Below are positions 16,789 to 24,135 of a stretch of 33,841 nt of DNA, piece after piece. The notes beneath the pieces were generated by a model. The model searched no databases and was not told the DNA's origin. It saw only the letters and a list, made by a program, of their open reading frames with translations. The translations under genes and the position numbers were made by a program. This DNA comes from Chloroflexota bacterium. GTDB taxonomy: Bacteria; Chloroflexota; Dehalococcoidia; Lucifugimonadales; UBA3495. The stretch is taken from assembly GCA_028874075.1 (NCBI GenBank), contig JAPPLU010000033.1, positions 1-33,841 of the forward strand, read 5' to 3'. Position 1 is the first letter of the stretch. Each line of letters opens with the position of its first letter.

Positions 16789-17814
16789 ATGAACGAACGT
16801 CTTGATGTCGCATACTACTATCCAGCTCCCTACTGGAACATTGGAGAAGGCGGCTGGGTGAAATCGCTGCTTCTGTTCTTCGATAAGGTTTCGATCCTGC
16901 TACCGGGCTATATGTATGGGCGACATCATTTCGCCGACCCGGTGTTAGCCGAGCCCCTTGAGGATCAGGGCTTGCTGGAAGTGCTCGAACCTAAGACGTG
17001 GATAGACCAAGAAATGGCAGAGCAACTGGCACAAGCCATCAGTGGCCTGCTCGCCAACGGTGTGTTCGACGACCTACCCGAAGCGGACCGTTTCCACGAA
17101 CTTTCTCAGTCTCGCATAGGATACGGGGCCGACGTTGACTTGGCCGAGTCGCTGGTATCGGAACTTCAAGCGAAGGGGCTTGCGGAGGCCAGCAGGGATG
17201 GCGTCTCGATTCCGTTGCATCCGACTGTACGCACTACCATCCTCGTTATCCTCGCCCAACTTGCACGTTCTGCGGGCAGTAAACAGAACTTGTCCGTCCA
17301 TCCGGCGACCAATGACGGGCGTGCCCTCAATGACCTAATCGACACTCTTTCCAGAGACCGAATGCCGTCACGTGAAAGTGTAATCGCCTTCGACCTTGAA
17401 CCCGTCAGCTTCAATATGGACTCAGTGCCTCTTGATGAACTCCTGCAATTCCGGGTTGAGCACCGGGTTGCACACCGAGCTTATATGCGAGACCTGCGAG
17501 GATTCATGGCTGAGCTCGCCGACGTTAGCCTCCCTGAAGAACGGGAAGCGCTTCTGCTAGAGAGGCGCCAGGAAATCGCTGATGCGGCCCATGATCTCCA
17601 ACGCTCTACTCGCAGGGCACTAGGGAGGAACCTTCCCTCGTGGTCCTTCGGTCTTGCCGGTGGCGTTTGGTCGGCTACTACAGGGGACCTATTAGGAGCG
17701 GTTTTCAGCGCCTTGGGTCTGGTTTCGGGTATCTGGGGATCGAAGGCCGCCGACTCAAACAAAGTGTCCGCTTACTCCTACCTGTTTCAGGCAGGACGCA
17801 CCTTTGCGAGATAA
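16789..17814 (+). CDS. Unrecognised protein with a C-terminal hydrophobic segment
   Basis: This 341-residue protein begins NERLDVAYYYPAPYW and contains GGWVKSLLLFFDKV in its first 35 residues, a pattern that recalls uncharacterised phage- or defence-associated families of the DUF6236 kind; I am not sure of that assignment. A charged, probably helical region rich in Glu and Arg (about residues 230-280) precedes a Gly- and Ala-rich hydrophobic stretch near 290-325 that could form one or two membrane segments. ATG 16789 is preceded by AGGTGA at a five-base spacing, so the GTG at 16780 is less likely. It stands alone, with no close neighbour on the same strand. Function unknown. Confidence 0.65.
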   Translation: MNERLDVAYYYPAPYWNIGEGGWVKSLLLFFDKVSILLPGYMYGRHHFADPVLAEPLEDQGLLEVLEPKTWIDQEMAEQLAQAISGLLANGVFDDLPEADRFHELSQSRIGYGADVDLAESLVSELQAKGLAEASRDGVSIPLHPTVRTTILVILAQLARSAGSKQNLSVHPATNDGRALNDLIDTLSRDRMPSRESVIAFDLEPVSFNMDSVPLDELLQFRVEHRVAHRAYMRDLRGFMAELADVSLPEEREALLLERRQEIADAAHDLQRSTRRALGRNLPSWSFGLAGGVWSATTGDLLGAVFSALGLVSGIWGSKAADSNKVSAYSYLFQAGRTFAR

Positions 17815-18161
17815 ATTTGGAATGGCTTTCCAGCATTGAACTTGTGCAGTGCTAGATTGAGACCTCCCACCGGAAAGTCGCAATACGTTATCATTAAGCC
17901 CGGACGGAGGACGCTTGGTGGATCGACCGGCGGCGCGAGCCTACCGGAATCCGTGTGGGACCCGGAAGCGCAGACAGGACAGAGTTCCCACAGTCAGATG
18001 CAGCATATCCATGTTCTTTCCTCCTGACTTTACTTGCTTCCGTCTTGGTTGACCTACCATGAACACTGCAACTTTCGGTTGCTATTGTGTCTGACCGAGG
18101 TCAACATTGGGACGCTGTTTCGGGTAAAGCTCACGGGCTATCGATGTGTTGAGAAGGACGC
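17815..18161. other. Intergenic region with one copy of a diverged repeat
   Basis: No gene is supported here. Bases 17857-17887 contain a sequence with GACCTCCCACCGGAAAG that recurs, diverged, at 21216-21247 and more weakly at 16705-16727. The rest has no clear promoter or terminator that I can defend. Confidence 0.4.
17857..17887 (+). repeat. Diverged short repeat, copy with match at 21216-21247
   Basis: Bases 17857-17887 and 21216-21247 agree at about 27 of 32 positions around GACCTCCCA and GTACG/ATACG ends. A third, weaker match (ACCTCCCAGCGGAAAG) is at 16705-16727. All three lie in non-coding DNA between accessory genes. Confidence 0.5.
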
Positions 18162-18983
18162 ATGAAGTTTATGAAACTCGCTGAGACGCTACGAAGGGAT
18201 CAAAGCGCTTTGGTCAAGTCCGCGTATGAGCGGCTCAGGGACTGCATTAGTGATGAATTCCAGCCTGGTTATTTCAACTCGGATGAAGTGCTGGCCGCTG
18301 AAGCCAATGGGCTATCCGTATGCGACGCTGTTCTTGGGCATATTCTTGCCTCGCCGCCGAATGTAGAAGGCGAAATTCGAGCACGCGCGCTGCTGAATCG
18401 GGTTGCTGAGGCATTGGTGCCGTCGGAGATGGAAAACCAATGCCATAACCTGCATGGGGCGTGCACATTGATGCTCGACGCGCTGGGTGTGCCCGTAGTT
18501 ATGGTGGTCGGTTCAGTGTATGCAACGGATGAGCGCGGGCGCGCATTCTGGATGAACCGATTGGTCCCTCCGGCCTTTCCGGGACACAACCCTGGGCACG
18601 CGTGGTTGCTCACTCCGTGGTGGCGTGTAGCAGACCTGGCGCTGCTACACCAATTTGGCGTTGCTGGCGACTACGACGAAATGAACAGGTCGCTTCGTCC
18701 CATCATTACCGTAGATACAAATGAGACGCTTGAGCCTGAAGTGGACTGGTGGCGATTTGAAGGTCGTTTTCGCTTGCCTGCGGAAGGTTTTGCCGCAACA
18801 ACCAAGTATCATGACCTGATAGGTTGGAGTCAGTTGAAGTTGGGGGCCACGACTGTTCGGTATTTGCCTAGCGCACTGACTTTGCCGGCGGAGGCTGAAT
18901 TGAAGGACGTAAGCGTAAAGATCGGCGGCCTATCGCCGAAAGAATTCTTCGACGCGAACGTATCGGACCTCCTTGAGACTTGA
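18162..18983 (+). CDS. Putative transglutaminase-like (papain-fold) protein
   Basis: A 273-residue soluble protein of unknown family. The central region reads CHNLHGACTLMLDALGVP, then GHNPGHAWLLTP, then WRVADLAL. A Cys at a helix N-terminus, a His at the start of a strand and an Asp on the next strand fit the Cys-His-Asp order of transglutaminase-like or papain-like domains. This order is seen in the sequence; the enzymatic role (protease, amidase or transglutaminase) is inference. The remaining N- and C-terminal parts show no motif I recognise. ATG 18162 is preceded by GAAGGA. It lies 120 bases before a TIR-like gene on the same strand, so a functional pairing is possible but the gap is long. 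Confidence 0.6.
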   Translation: MKFMKLAETLRRDQSALVKSAYERLRDCISDEFQPGYFNSDEVLAAEANGLSVCDAVLGHILASPPNVEGEIRARALLNRVAEALVPSEMENQCHNLHGACTLMLDALGVPVVMVVGSVYATDERGRAFWMNRLVPPAFPGHNPGHAWLLTPWWRVADLALLHQFGVAGDYDEMNRSLRPIITVDTNETLEPEVDWWRFEGRFRLPAEGFAATTKYHDLIGWSQLKLGATTVRYLPSALTLPAEAELKDVSVKIGGLSPKEFFDANVSDLLET

Positions 18984-19103
18984 CCTCGCAAGCAACGTTG
19001 GTCAGTTGGATTTGACAGGCCCTCATTTCACGGTGCTATGCTGAAAATTGTGGTCTGGCAAGCCTGAGAGACCAGGCAAGTCTATGCCGGACGTAAGGAA
19101 GCA

Positions 19104-19549
19104 ATGGCAAAACAAGCTCGGCATGACCGTGGAAAAAACAAAGCCTCCCGGTCCGTCTTTCTGTCCTTTGAGTTTGAAAAGGACGCGGGACGCCGGAGCG
19201 CCTTCATGGGTCAAGCAAAGAAGCATTGCGAATTTGCACTTAAGGACAAGTCGCTCCCAGCAGCCGAGCACGACGACAAATGGCGTAGGGATGTCAAGGA
19301 GAGGATGAAAGTTTCTGACGTCGTTATCGTTTTGCTGGGACCCGACACCCATAACGCACCGGGAGTCAAGGACGAACTGAGTCTGGCCGGTGAAGTGGGT
19401 TGTCCGGTAGTCCAGTTGATGCCACAGGGCCAGAATTACGCTTGGTAGGCAAATACAGGGCTGTCTGCGGCTACAAATGGAACGCCGTCAACCAAATGCT
19501 GCACGACCCGGGAACTTTCGCCAAATCGTCGTCTAACCGTGGCAAGTGA
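19104..19549 (+). pseudogene. Frameshifted TIR-like (DUF1863/MTH538-type) gene
   Basis: The first frame (ATG 19104, with TAAGGA upstream) encodes SVFLSFEFEKDAGRRSAF, then the conserved SDVVIVLLGPDT and a strand ending PVVQLMPQG. It stops at TAG 19446-19448. The next frame from 19442 continues exactly where the family would go on: LVGKYRAVCGYKWNAVNQML, including the conserved YKW motif, ending at TGA 19547-19549. Loss of one base near 19440-19441 accounts for the break. TIR-like proteins of this type act as NAD-derived signal producers or sensors in systems such as Thoeris. This copy is probably dead unless the break is a sequencing error. Confidence 0.75.
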
Positions 19550-19673
19550 AGATTAGACTTTCCTGCTGGAAGCGGCTCCGTGGGTACGGTACTGTCAGAA
19601 TCGCATGTGCTGGTAGGAGTTGGAGACGGCGGGAGGCCCTAGCGCTTTTGGCCATTGCGGGGTATGTGCCCTA

Positions 19674-20213
19674 TCACTGGACTCCGCCTATAAGGTAGGC
19701 GGTCGGTTCTGCCGCGTAACCGTAACCATAGACTAGAGAATAGATTGAATAGGCTACGATCCCGACGAACAATGCCAGGATCAGGAGAGGAACATAACGC
19801 TCAATCCTGGTCAGTTGGAAATATCTGGCTGGCCCCTCCACAGGGCGGAGATACGCCCATTCCTCCGTGTATCCAGCGTAGGGCAACTGCGATTCCATTT
19901 CGTTGATGACGCGAAATTTGGCAGAATTGAGCGCACGGTAGGAACCAAGGTTGATAAACCAAATCACTGACAGGGAGGCTCCAAGCAAACCTGCCGCGAG
20001 CAGAGCGATGCTCCAGCTGTTCCCGGACACTCCTAACCTGCCCATCACGACCAAGAGCGCTATGATCGCAGACACCAGACCTGCGTAGAAGCGGTTCGAC
20101 TGGTCCCGGCGCTGACTGATCCGGTCGGCCATTTCCACGTAGAGCTTGTACTGGTCCATCAGGTGGGCTTGGTAATTGTCGCCGTAATTCTCCGGTTCCA
20201 TTTCGTATACCAC
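19674..20213 (-). CDS. Small RipA/SLATT-like membrane protein paired with TIR
   Basis: A 179-residue protein with a hydrophilic helical N-terminus (DNYQAHLMDQYKLYVEMADR), two adjacent hydrophobic segments (AGLVSAIIALLVVMGRLGV and IALLAAGLLGASLSVIWF), and another hydrophobic stretch near the C-terminus (VPLLILALFVGIVAYSIY). This matches the small oligomeric membrane proteins annotated as RipA or SLATT-like that often accompany nucleotide-signalling or TIR genes and are predicted to form pores. The TIR-like gene lies upstream on the same strand, 168 bases away. GTG 20213 gives the longest form; ATG 20201 is an equally plausible start. Pore formation as effector is inferred. Confidence 0.7.
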   Translation of the reverse strand: MVYEMEPENYGDNYQAHLMDQYKLYVEMADRISQRRDQSNRFYAGLVSAIIALLVVMGRLGVSGNSWSIALLAAGLLGASLSVIWFINLGSYRALNSAKFRVINEMESQLPYAGYTEEWAYLRPVEGPARYFQLTRIERYVPLLILALFVGIVAYSIYSLVYGYGYAAEPTAYLIGGVQ

Positions 20214-20381
20214 AGGACAGATTCGTCCGTAACTGCCCCATTACCGGCTAGGGCAATCAGTGCCAGTTGGGACACGCTTCTGAGCATCATAACTTCAGGC
20301 GATTTGCCAAAATGAGTGTTGGATGGCACTTGCAACTACCTCGCCGGAGCGCCACCTGTGCAGCCGACCTTGTGAACTGCA

Positions 20382-20792
20382 TCACCCGTAACGGCGAATG
20401 GCTCGCACGATGCTCTCAGTGCTCCAATTCGCAATTTCGTCAGCGGCCTCACGAACCCTTCGAGAGATTAGCGTGTTTCCGTGTGGCCTAATGGCGATAA
20501 TGGGCTTCGGGCGCTGGAATCCCTCCTCGGCCAAATCGATTTCGATGTTGATCCATTTGCTGTAACTGGCATATACCCCGGCCAGAATCAATACAACATG
20601 GCACGGGGCCATCTGATTCCGGATCGCCCGCCGCAATTGAGCGTCGGTAGCAGCGTGATGGATAGGATCATCCTGCGGAACTGAGTAATCCCTGAACGCA
20701 AAGTACCGGCGTGCGCGAAGCAGGCTGTAAAGCCGGTCATACTGGCCACCGTACCGCCACGAATGGCTGATAAACAAATTGTATGTCCTCAT
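20382..20792 (-). CDS. TIR-like protein (DUF1863/ThsB type)
   Basis: A 136-residue, apparently complete TIR-like protein. It begins NLFISHSWRYGGQYDRLYSL, has the mid-domain VVLILAGVYASYSKWINIEI with the acidic residue expected near the NAD pocket, and ends with KPIIAIRPHG and STESIVRAIRRY. Proteins of this type (MTH538 or ThsB family) produce NAD-derived signals in Thoeris-like defence. ATG 20792 has GGAG seven bases upstream. The downstream small membrane protein on the same strand is the natural candidate effector. No ThsA-like SIR2 or Macro effector is visible, so this would not be a classical Thoeris system. Confidence 0.85.
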   Translation of the reverse strand: MRTYNLFISHSWRYGGQYDRLYSLLRARRYFAFRDYSVPQDDPIHHAATDAQLRRAIRNQMAPCHVVLILAGVYASYSKWINIEIDLAEEGFQRPKPIIAIRPHGNTLISRRVREAADEIANWSTESIVRAIRRYG

Positions 20793-21318
20793 GACTGCTC
20801 CGAAGGTGGATGAAACGACGATAGCCGCTGAACGCAGTTGATGTCAATCATGGCTTACACACGCCTTGAAAACTTTGCTCACAGAGCGTGAACGGAGTTG
20901 AACAGCCGCTTGCCATCGATTGGTCTAGCCCCCTTTTCGACAACCCGTACCAGTGCCGACAGCCACAAGCCAGGAAGCCCCTGCTGCTATAGCGAGGGCT
21001 TCCTGGCAGCTCTATCCAACATAGTTTCGGACGCCCGACCGTCTTGCGGCGTAAGGGTTTTGGCTGCGAGCGAAGGGATACCCCCAATAGCTGACCATGC
21101 TTGCCAGACTTGGAAAGATTCCGGGGAGGGTTACGCCTTGCAAATGCAAGGCACGGTCTTGATAATATGGGCCAAAGGCTTACGGTTGCCCATTTGGGGC
21201 GGTAAACCTCTTATATTGCGACCTCCCAACGAAAAGTTCGCAGTACGGCCCCTTTAGGCCCACCACTCTTCAGATGTGCCGTACTGAGGCCATTACTTCT
21301 CCAAAGGAAGCATAAACT
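20793..21318. other. Intergenic region with a strong hairpin and a diverged repeat
   Basis: No open frame here looks like a real protein. It holds the inverted repeat at 20969-21007 and the third copy of a short repeat at 21216-21247. AAGGAAG at 21303-21309 belongs to the following small ORF. Confidence 0.45.
20969..21007. repeat. Perfect 12-bp inverted repeat (hairpin)
   Basis: GCCAGGAAGCCC (20969-20980) and GGGCTTCCTGGC (20996-21007) are exact reverse complements around a 15-base loop. No T-run follows on either strand, so a simple intrinsic terminator is doubtful. A structured RNA, recombination site or factor-dependent stop is possible. Confidence 0.8.
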
Positions 21319-21492
21319 TTGCCACTCACTCGCGACTTCAGAGAAACCATGCAGGCCCGCGCCGAGAGAGATCGGGAATTTAGGGAAGGGTTGCTAAAGG
21401 AAGTTGTTGAATGCCTTCTTTCCGGGGACGTTGAAACTGGAAGGATAGTACTGCGCGACTACATTAACGCCACCATCGGGGGGCGCGAATAG
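21319..21492 (+). CDS. Truncated antitoxin-like (HTH addiction-module) protein
   Basis: The frame starts TTG CCA CTC ACT CGC and encodes PLTRDFRETMQARAERD, then ECLLSGDVETGRIVLRDYIN and ATIGGRE before a TAG. This is the N-terminal half of a well-populated family of about 95-100-residue HTH antidote proteins (DNA-binding prophage or addiction-module type). The helix-turn-helix half is missing, so this is probably a remnant. TTG 21319 is preferred because AAGGAAG stands nine bases upstream and family members begin with this PLTRDF segment; ATG 21349 is the alternative. No cognate RelE/HigB-like toxin is visible nearby. Confidence 0.55.
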   Translation: MPLTRDFRETMQARAERDREFREGLLKEVVECLLSGDVETGRIVLRDYINATIGGRE

Positions 21493-21514
21493 TATTCAAG
21501 GAATAGACTAAGAA

Positions 21515-21626
21515 ACTATCTCAATATTCCATTTTCCCGTAATGGGGGAAGGTTGGAATGGGGGTGTGACGCATCGAAATATTGGAGCAACTGGCGCAAT
21601 CGAATCTCCCCCAGTTTTGAGATAGT
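21515..21626. repeat. Inverted repeat enclosing about 90 bases
   Basis: ACTATCTCAA (21515-21524) and TTGAGATAGT (21617-21626) are exact reverse complements, and flanking bases (CTAAG-type on both sides) extend the match with mismatches. The enclosed DNA is non-coding and has a small TTCCC/GGGAA hairpin. It may be a small MITE-like relic or the 3-prime end structure of a neighbouring transcript. Confidence 0.5.
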
Positions 21627-21675
21627 CGCTAAGAGATCTTAATCGGGTCCTTAACCAAAATAGGTTCAGCTAAGC

Positions 21676-23238
21676 TCAAGTTTGTGGGAATAAATCTTGG
21701 TAGCCCTTGAATGGTTCAGCCAAAGTATGTAGTGCCCTGCTCTTGGCCCCCAGCAATTCAGCAAATGTTACTTTCCCAGCAAGAACGTGCTCGACATCTT
21801 CACCATCAACTAGAAGTATCTTCTTTTCCGGATTCTGTTTTGTCAGTTCAATGACGTGCTTAGACCAACCGTTAACGGATATGAAAACGCCCATCGTTTT
21901 TGGCCCCGAGCGGTTAACTTTTGCCAGAAGTCCGTCTACTTCGTGCTGACTGCTAACTTTGGCCTCCCACTTGCATTAAGACAAATAATACGATCCGTCC
22001 AAAAAGAATGACCCGTCTAATTGCTCTCCGCCGCTGTTGCGTCTAAAACTTTCATGTATCTGAATTACCTCTAGAGCACACAGGTCGTTCATCAACTGCT
22101 CGAACAAAAGGCCACGCTTATTTGGTGAAGTCTTTCCATCCGAAAGGGCCTCAAATTTCCCCCGCAAGAGTCGCCGTGGTGTCCCCCGTCCATTCCTAAG
22201 CTCAGGCATCAAATCTCCTAACTGGTCTACGAACCTGAGATAAACCTGAGAATCCAAGCCCCTAATCATCCCCAAATACTCAATCTTTCCTTTCAGAACT
22301 TGTTCAAATTTAGGGACCGGCATCCATGTGGCGCGATGCTTTGCATCGTATTCTTCCTCCCATTCCCTTTGAGCTGCCTCTAACCCATACTTTTCCCAAG
22401 CGTGGAGCATCGCCCGTATTTGGCTAATTTATTTCTTGGGCAAGTTCGGGAATTCGTTAACGGTTACTCCGGTAACCGTTTGGCGACTACTCCTTCCTCT
22501 CAGCCAAACTTTGTCATGATTGACACTAAATCCGTTGTCCGCAATTACTTTTAGGAGTTCGTGGCCTGGTTGAATTTGCTTGAGCCCGTCGTAGTATGCC
22601 AAATTTCTCGGGAACCTTCTCTGGGTAGTTGAAAACGTGATGTCATCGGCGTAGCGAGTGTAAGTGCAACGGTTGCGCGCTGCCAGTCTCTGCAATTCGC
22701 TGTCCATCCGAGCACATATCATGTTACTGACTACTGGAGAAGTGGGAGCACCTTGAGGCAAGTAACGGTTGTAGCAGCACAAATGGGCGAGAACCGTCGC
22801 CACTCTCTCCGGTACGTTGTAAGGCTTCGCCATGAACATACCCCGTACTCGGCCGAAGTTAATGGAAGGGAAAAAGTCTTCCAAGTCCAGGTTAAGCACC
22901 CACGTCTTCTTGATGTGCACTGCGGCATTGGAACGAACGCTTTTTCCTTCGACAAAGCCGTGGGCACTTGGCTTACTCCGGTAAACCGCCTGCAACACCT
23001 GGTTCAGCTTTTGCTGGAGAATCTTAATATTATTGGTCGGGGCGTCTATTTTGCGGCTTTTACCTTTCTTTTTGGGAATGTAAAAGGTGGTGTAGCGCCT
23101 AATTTCGGGCGTACGGTAAACCCAATAGTTGAAAGCCTGGTGACTGACTTCAAGCATTGCGGATACGTCTTGGGGCGTCTTCAGCCCCTGAAACTCTTTC
23201 CGCAATACACTAGCGTCTTTGTCAAGAGTTATGCGCAC
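21676..23238 (-). pseudogene. Retron reverse transcriptase fused to a restriction-endonuclease-like domain; two in-frame TAA codons
   Basis: One continuous 520-codon frame encodes a retron-type RT followed by a nuclease-like domain. RT landmarks, counted from GTG 23238, are HGFVEGKS (93-100), NLDLEDFF (116-123), PQGAPTSP (161-168), YTRYADDI (193-200) and VTGVTVNE (255-262). A TAA at codon 270 (22431-22429) stands where relatives carry Tyr or another residue (PKK-stop-ISQIRAMLHAWEKYG). The thumb-like region continues to VLKGKIEYLGMIRG. The C-terminal domain has LLFEQLMNDL, GEQLDGSFFLDG and YYLS-stop-CKWEAK, then TMGVFISVNGWS and ILLVDGEDVEHVL. The second TAA (21978-21976, codon 421) sits exactly where E-x-K nucleases of this type have Glu. 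No frameshift is present. The product is either a dead gene or requires readthrough; the RT part alone would lack its normal end. Confidence 0.85.
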
Positions 23239-23262
23239 GTTAAGCTCTAGTTTTAGCGTTGC

Positions 23263-23415
23263 TGAGGCGCTACCAGGGGGTTCTCGCCTTCCTCGCCGGG
23301 CACCTGCAACGTGCAACCAGTAACTAGGCACCAGGCCGCGTGCGTAAAGCAAACCTTAGAAAAAGATCGCCGCTGGATCAGTGACAACAATAAACCCCTA
23401 CTGTATAGCGCCTCA
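23263..23415 (-). ncRNA. Candidate retron msr-msd RNA gene
   Basis: Immediately upstream of the RT start, TGAGGCGCTA (a1, minus strand 23415-23406) pairs perfectly with TAGCGCCTCA (a2, 23272-23263). The stem extends inwards through CAG/CTG and GGGGTT/AACCCC with small bulges. The resulting 153-base transcript has the size, position and a1/a2 closing stem of a retron non-coding RNA, and the RT GTG follows 24 bases after a2. Internal hairpins are present but the branching guanosine and the msr/msd boundary could not be fixed by eye. Confidence 0.7.
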
Positions 23416-24135
23416 CCTCTATTGTAGTTTTTTTGGGGACCTATTCTCAAGAGATTGTACTTGCGATTGAGTCCTCTAACCATTCAGCCTAGAAATCCTT
23501 GTGTTGCCTACTGCGCCGCCTCCCAAAGTCATATATCGCGCCTGTGGTTAAGTAGCGATTTCCACAAGTCGTGCCGGCGCGTTCTAATCCTTGGGAAAAC
23601 CACTCTTTGACCTGAGGCCAGTGTCATATAGAAGCGGACAAGGGGGTCCTTAGCTTGATTCCGGCACCCCCGCAGCACCATTTCAATGGGCACTCACTCC
23701 CTGACCCTCCCCCCCTTGCCAACCCGCAAAACACACCCCTACCATAAATCTATGCCAGGTCCCTCTTCCCCACTCCCTCCCGGAAGGCCCCGTGGCGGGC
23801 ACCCTCAGCCACGGAAAGCCGGGCCCAGATAGGAAACGAGCGGAAATGAGTGGAAATGGGCGGGAAAATTGAATTTTTCCGTTTTGGCCGGTAGAAAACT
23901 ATGCCACGCGCCACCTCATCAAGGGGCCGATTTTCAGCCTGTAAAGGGTGTGGTGGGTGTTCGAAGCTCATCAAGGCTCATTGCCCGACGCGTTGACCAA
24001 CGGGCGCCTCGGGCCAGGTAGCCGGGACACCCAACTCCTGTCAGGCCTCATCAGAAGCCCGGTGTTTGTGCTAAAATCGGGCGTCAAAGGCAATTTCCTC
24101 TCCCCCAGGGGAGGGCGCGATCGAGGGTTTAGGGC
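23416..24135. other. Intergenic region between the retron and exonuclease III
   Basis: No gene is supported. The retron promoter should lie near 23416-23500 on the minus strand but no clear -35/-10 pair was identified. A run of three imperfect 10-base repeats is at 23832-23861. A GGAAAA/TTTTTCC hairpin lies around 23863-23882. Near the right end TAAAAT (24072-24077) could be the -10 box for exonuclease III, and CTCCCC/GGGGAG (24100-24113) forms a small hairpin in its leader. Confidence 0.4.
23832..23861 (+). repeat. Three tandem 10-bp imperfect repeats
   Basis: GGAAACGAGC, GGAAATGAGT and GGAAATGGGC follow each other directly and a fourth, weaker unit begins GGGAAAATTG. The 10-base period would place each unit on the same face of the helix. 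Function unknown. Confidence 0.6.

Noticed and set aside
20898..21257. 119-residue ORF after the TIR gene
   Set aside because: It runs through the 12-bp hairpin, has no ribosome binding site and no protein-like pattern.
23832..23861. CRISPR-like array or plasmid iterons
   Set aside because: Repeats are 10 bases, directly adjacent without spacers, and no Cas or Rep gene is near.
23940..23980. Possible tRNA T-arm (GGTGTTCGAAGC)
   Set aside because: No acceptor or anticodon stem could be built around it.
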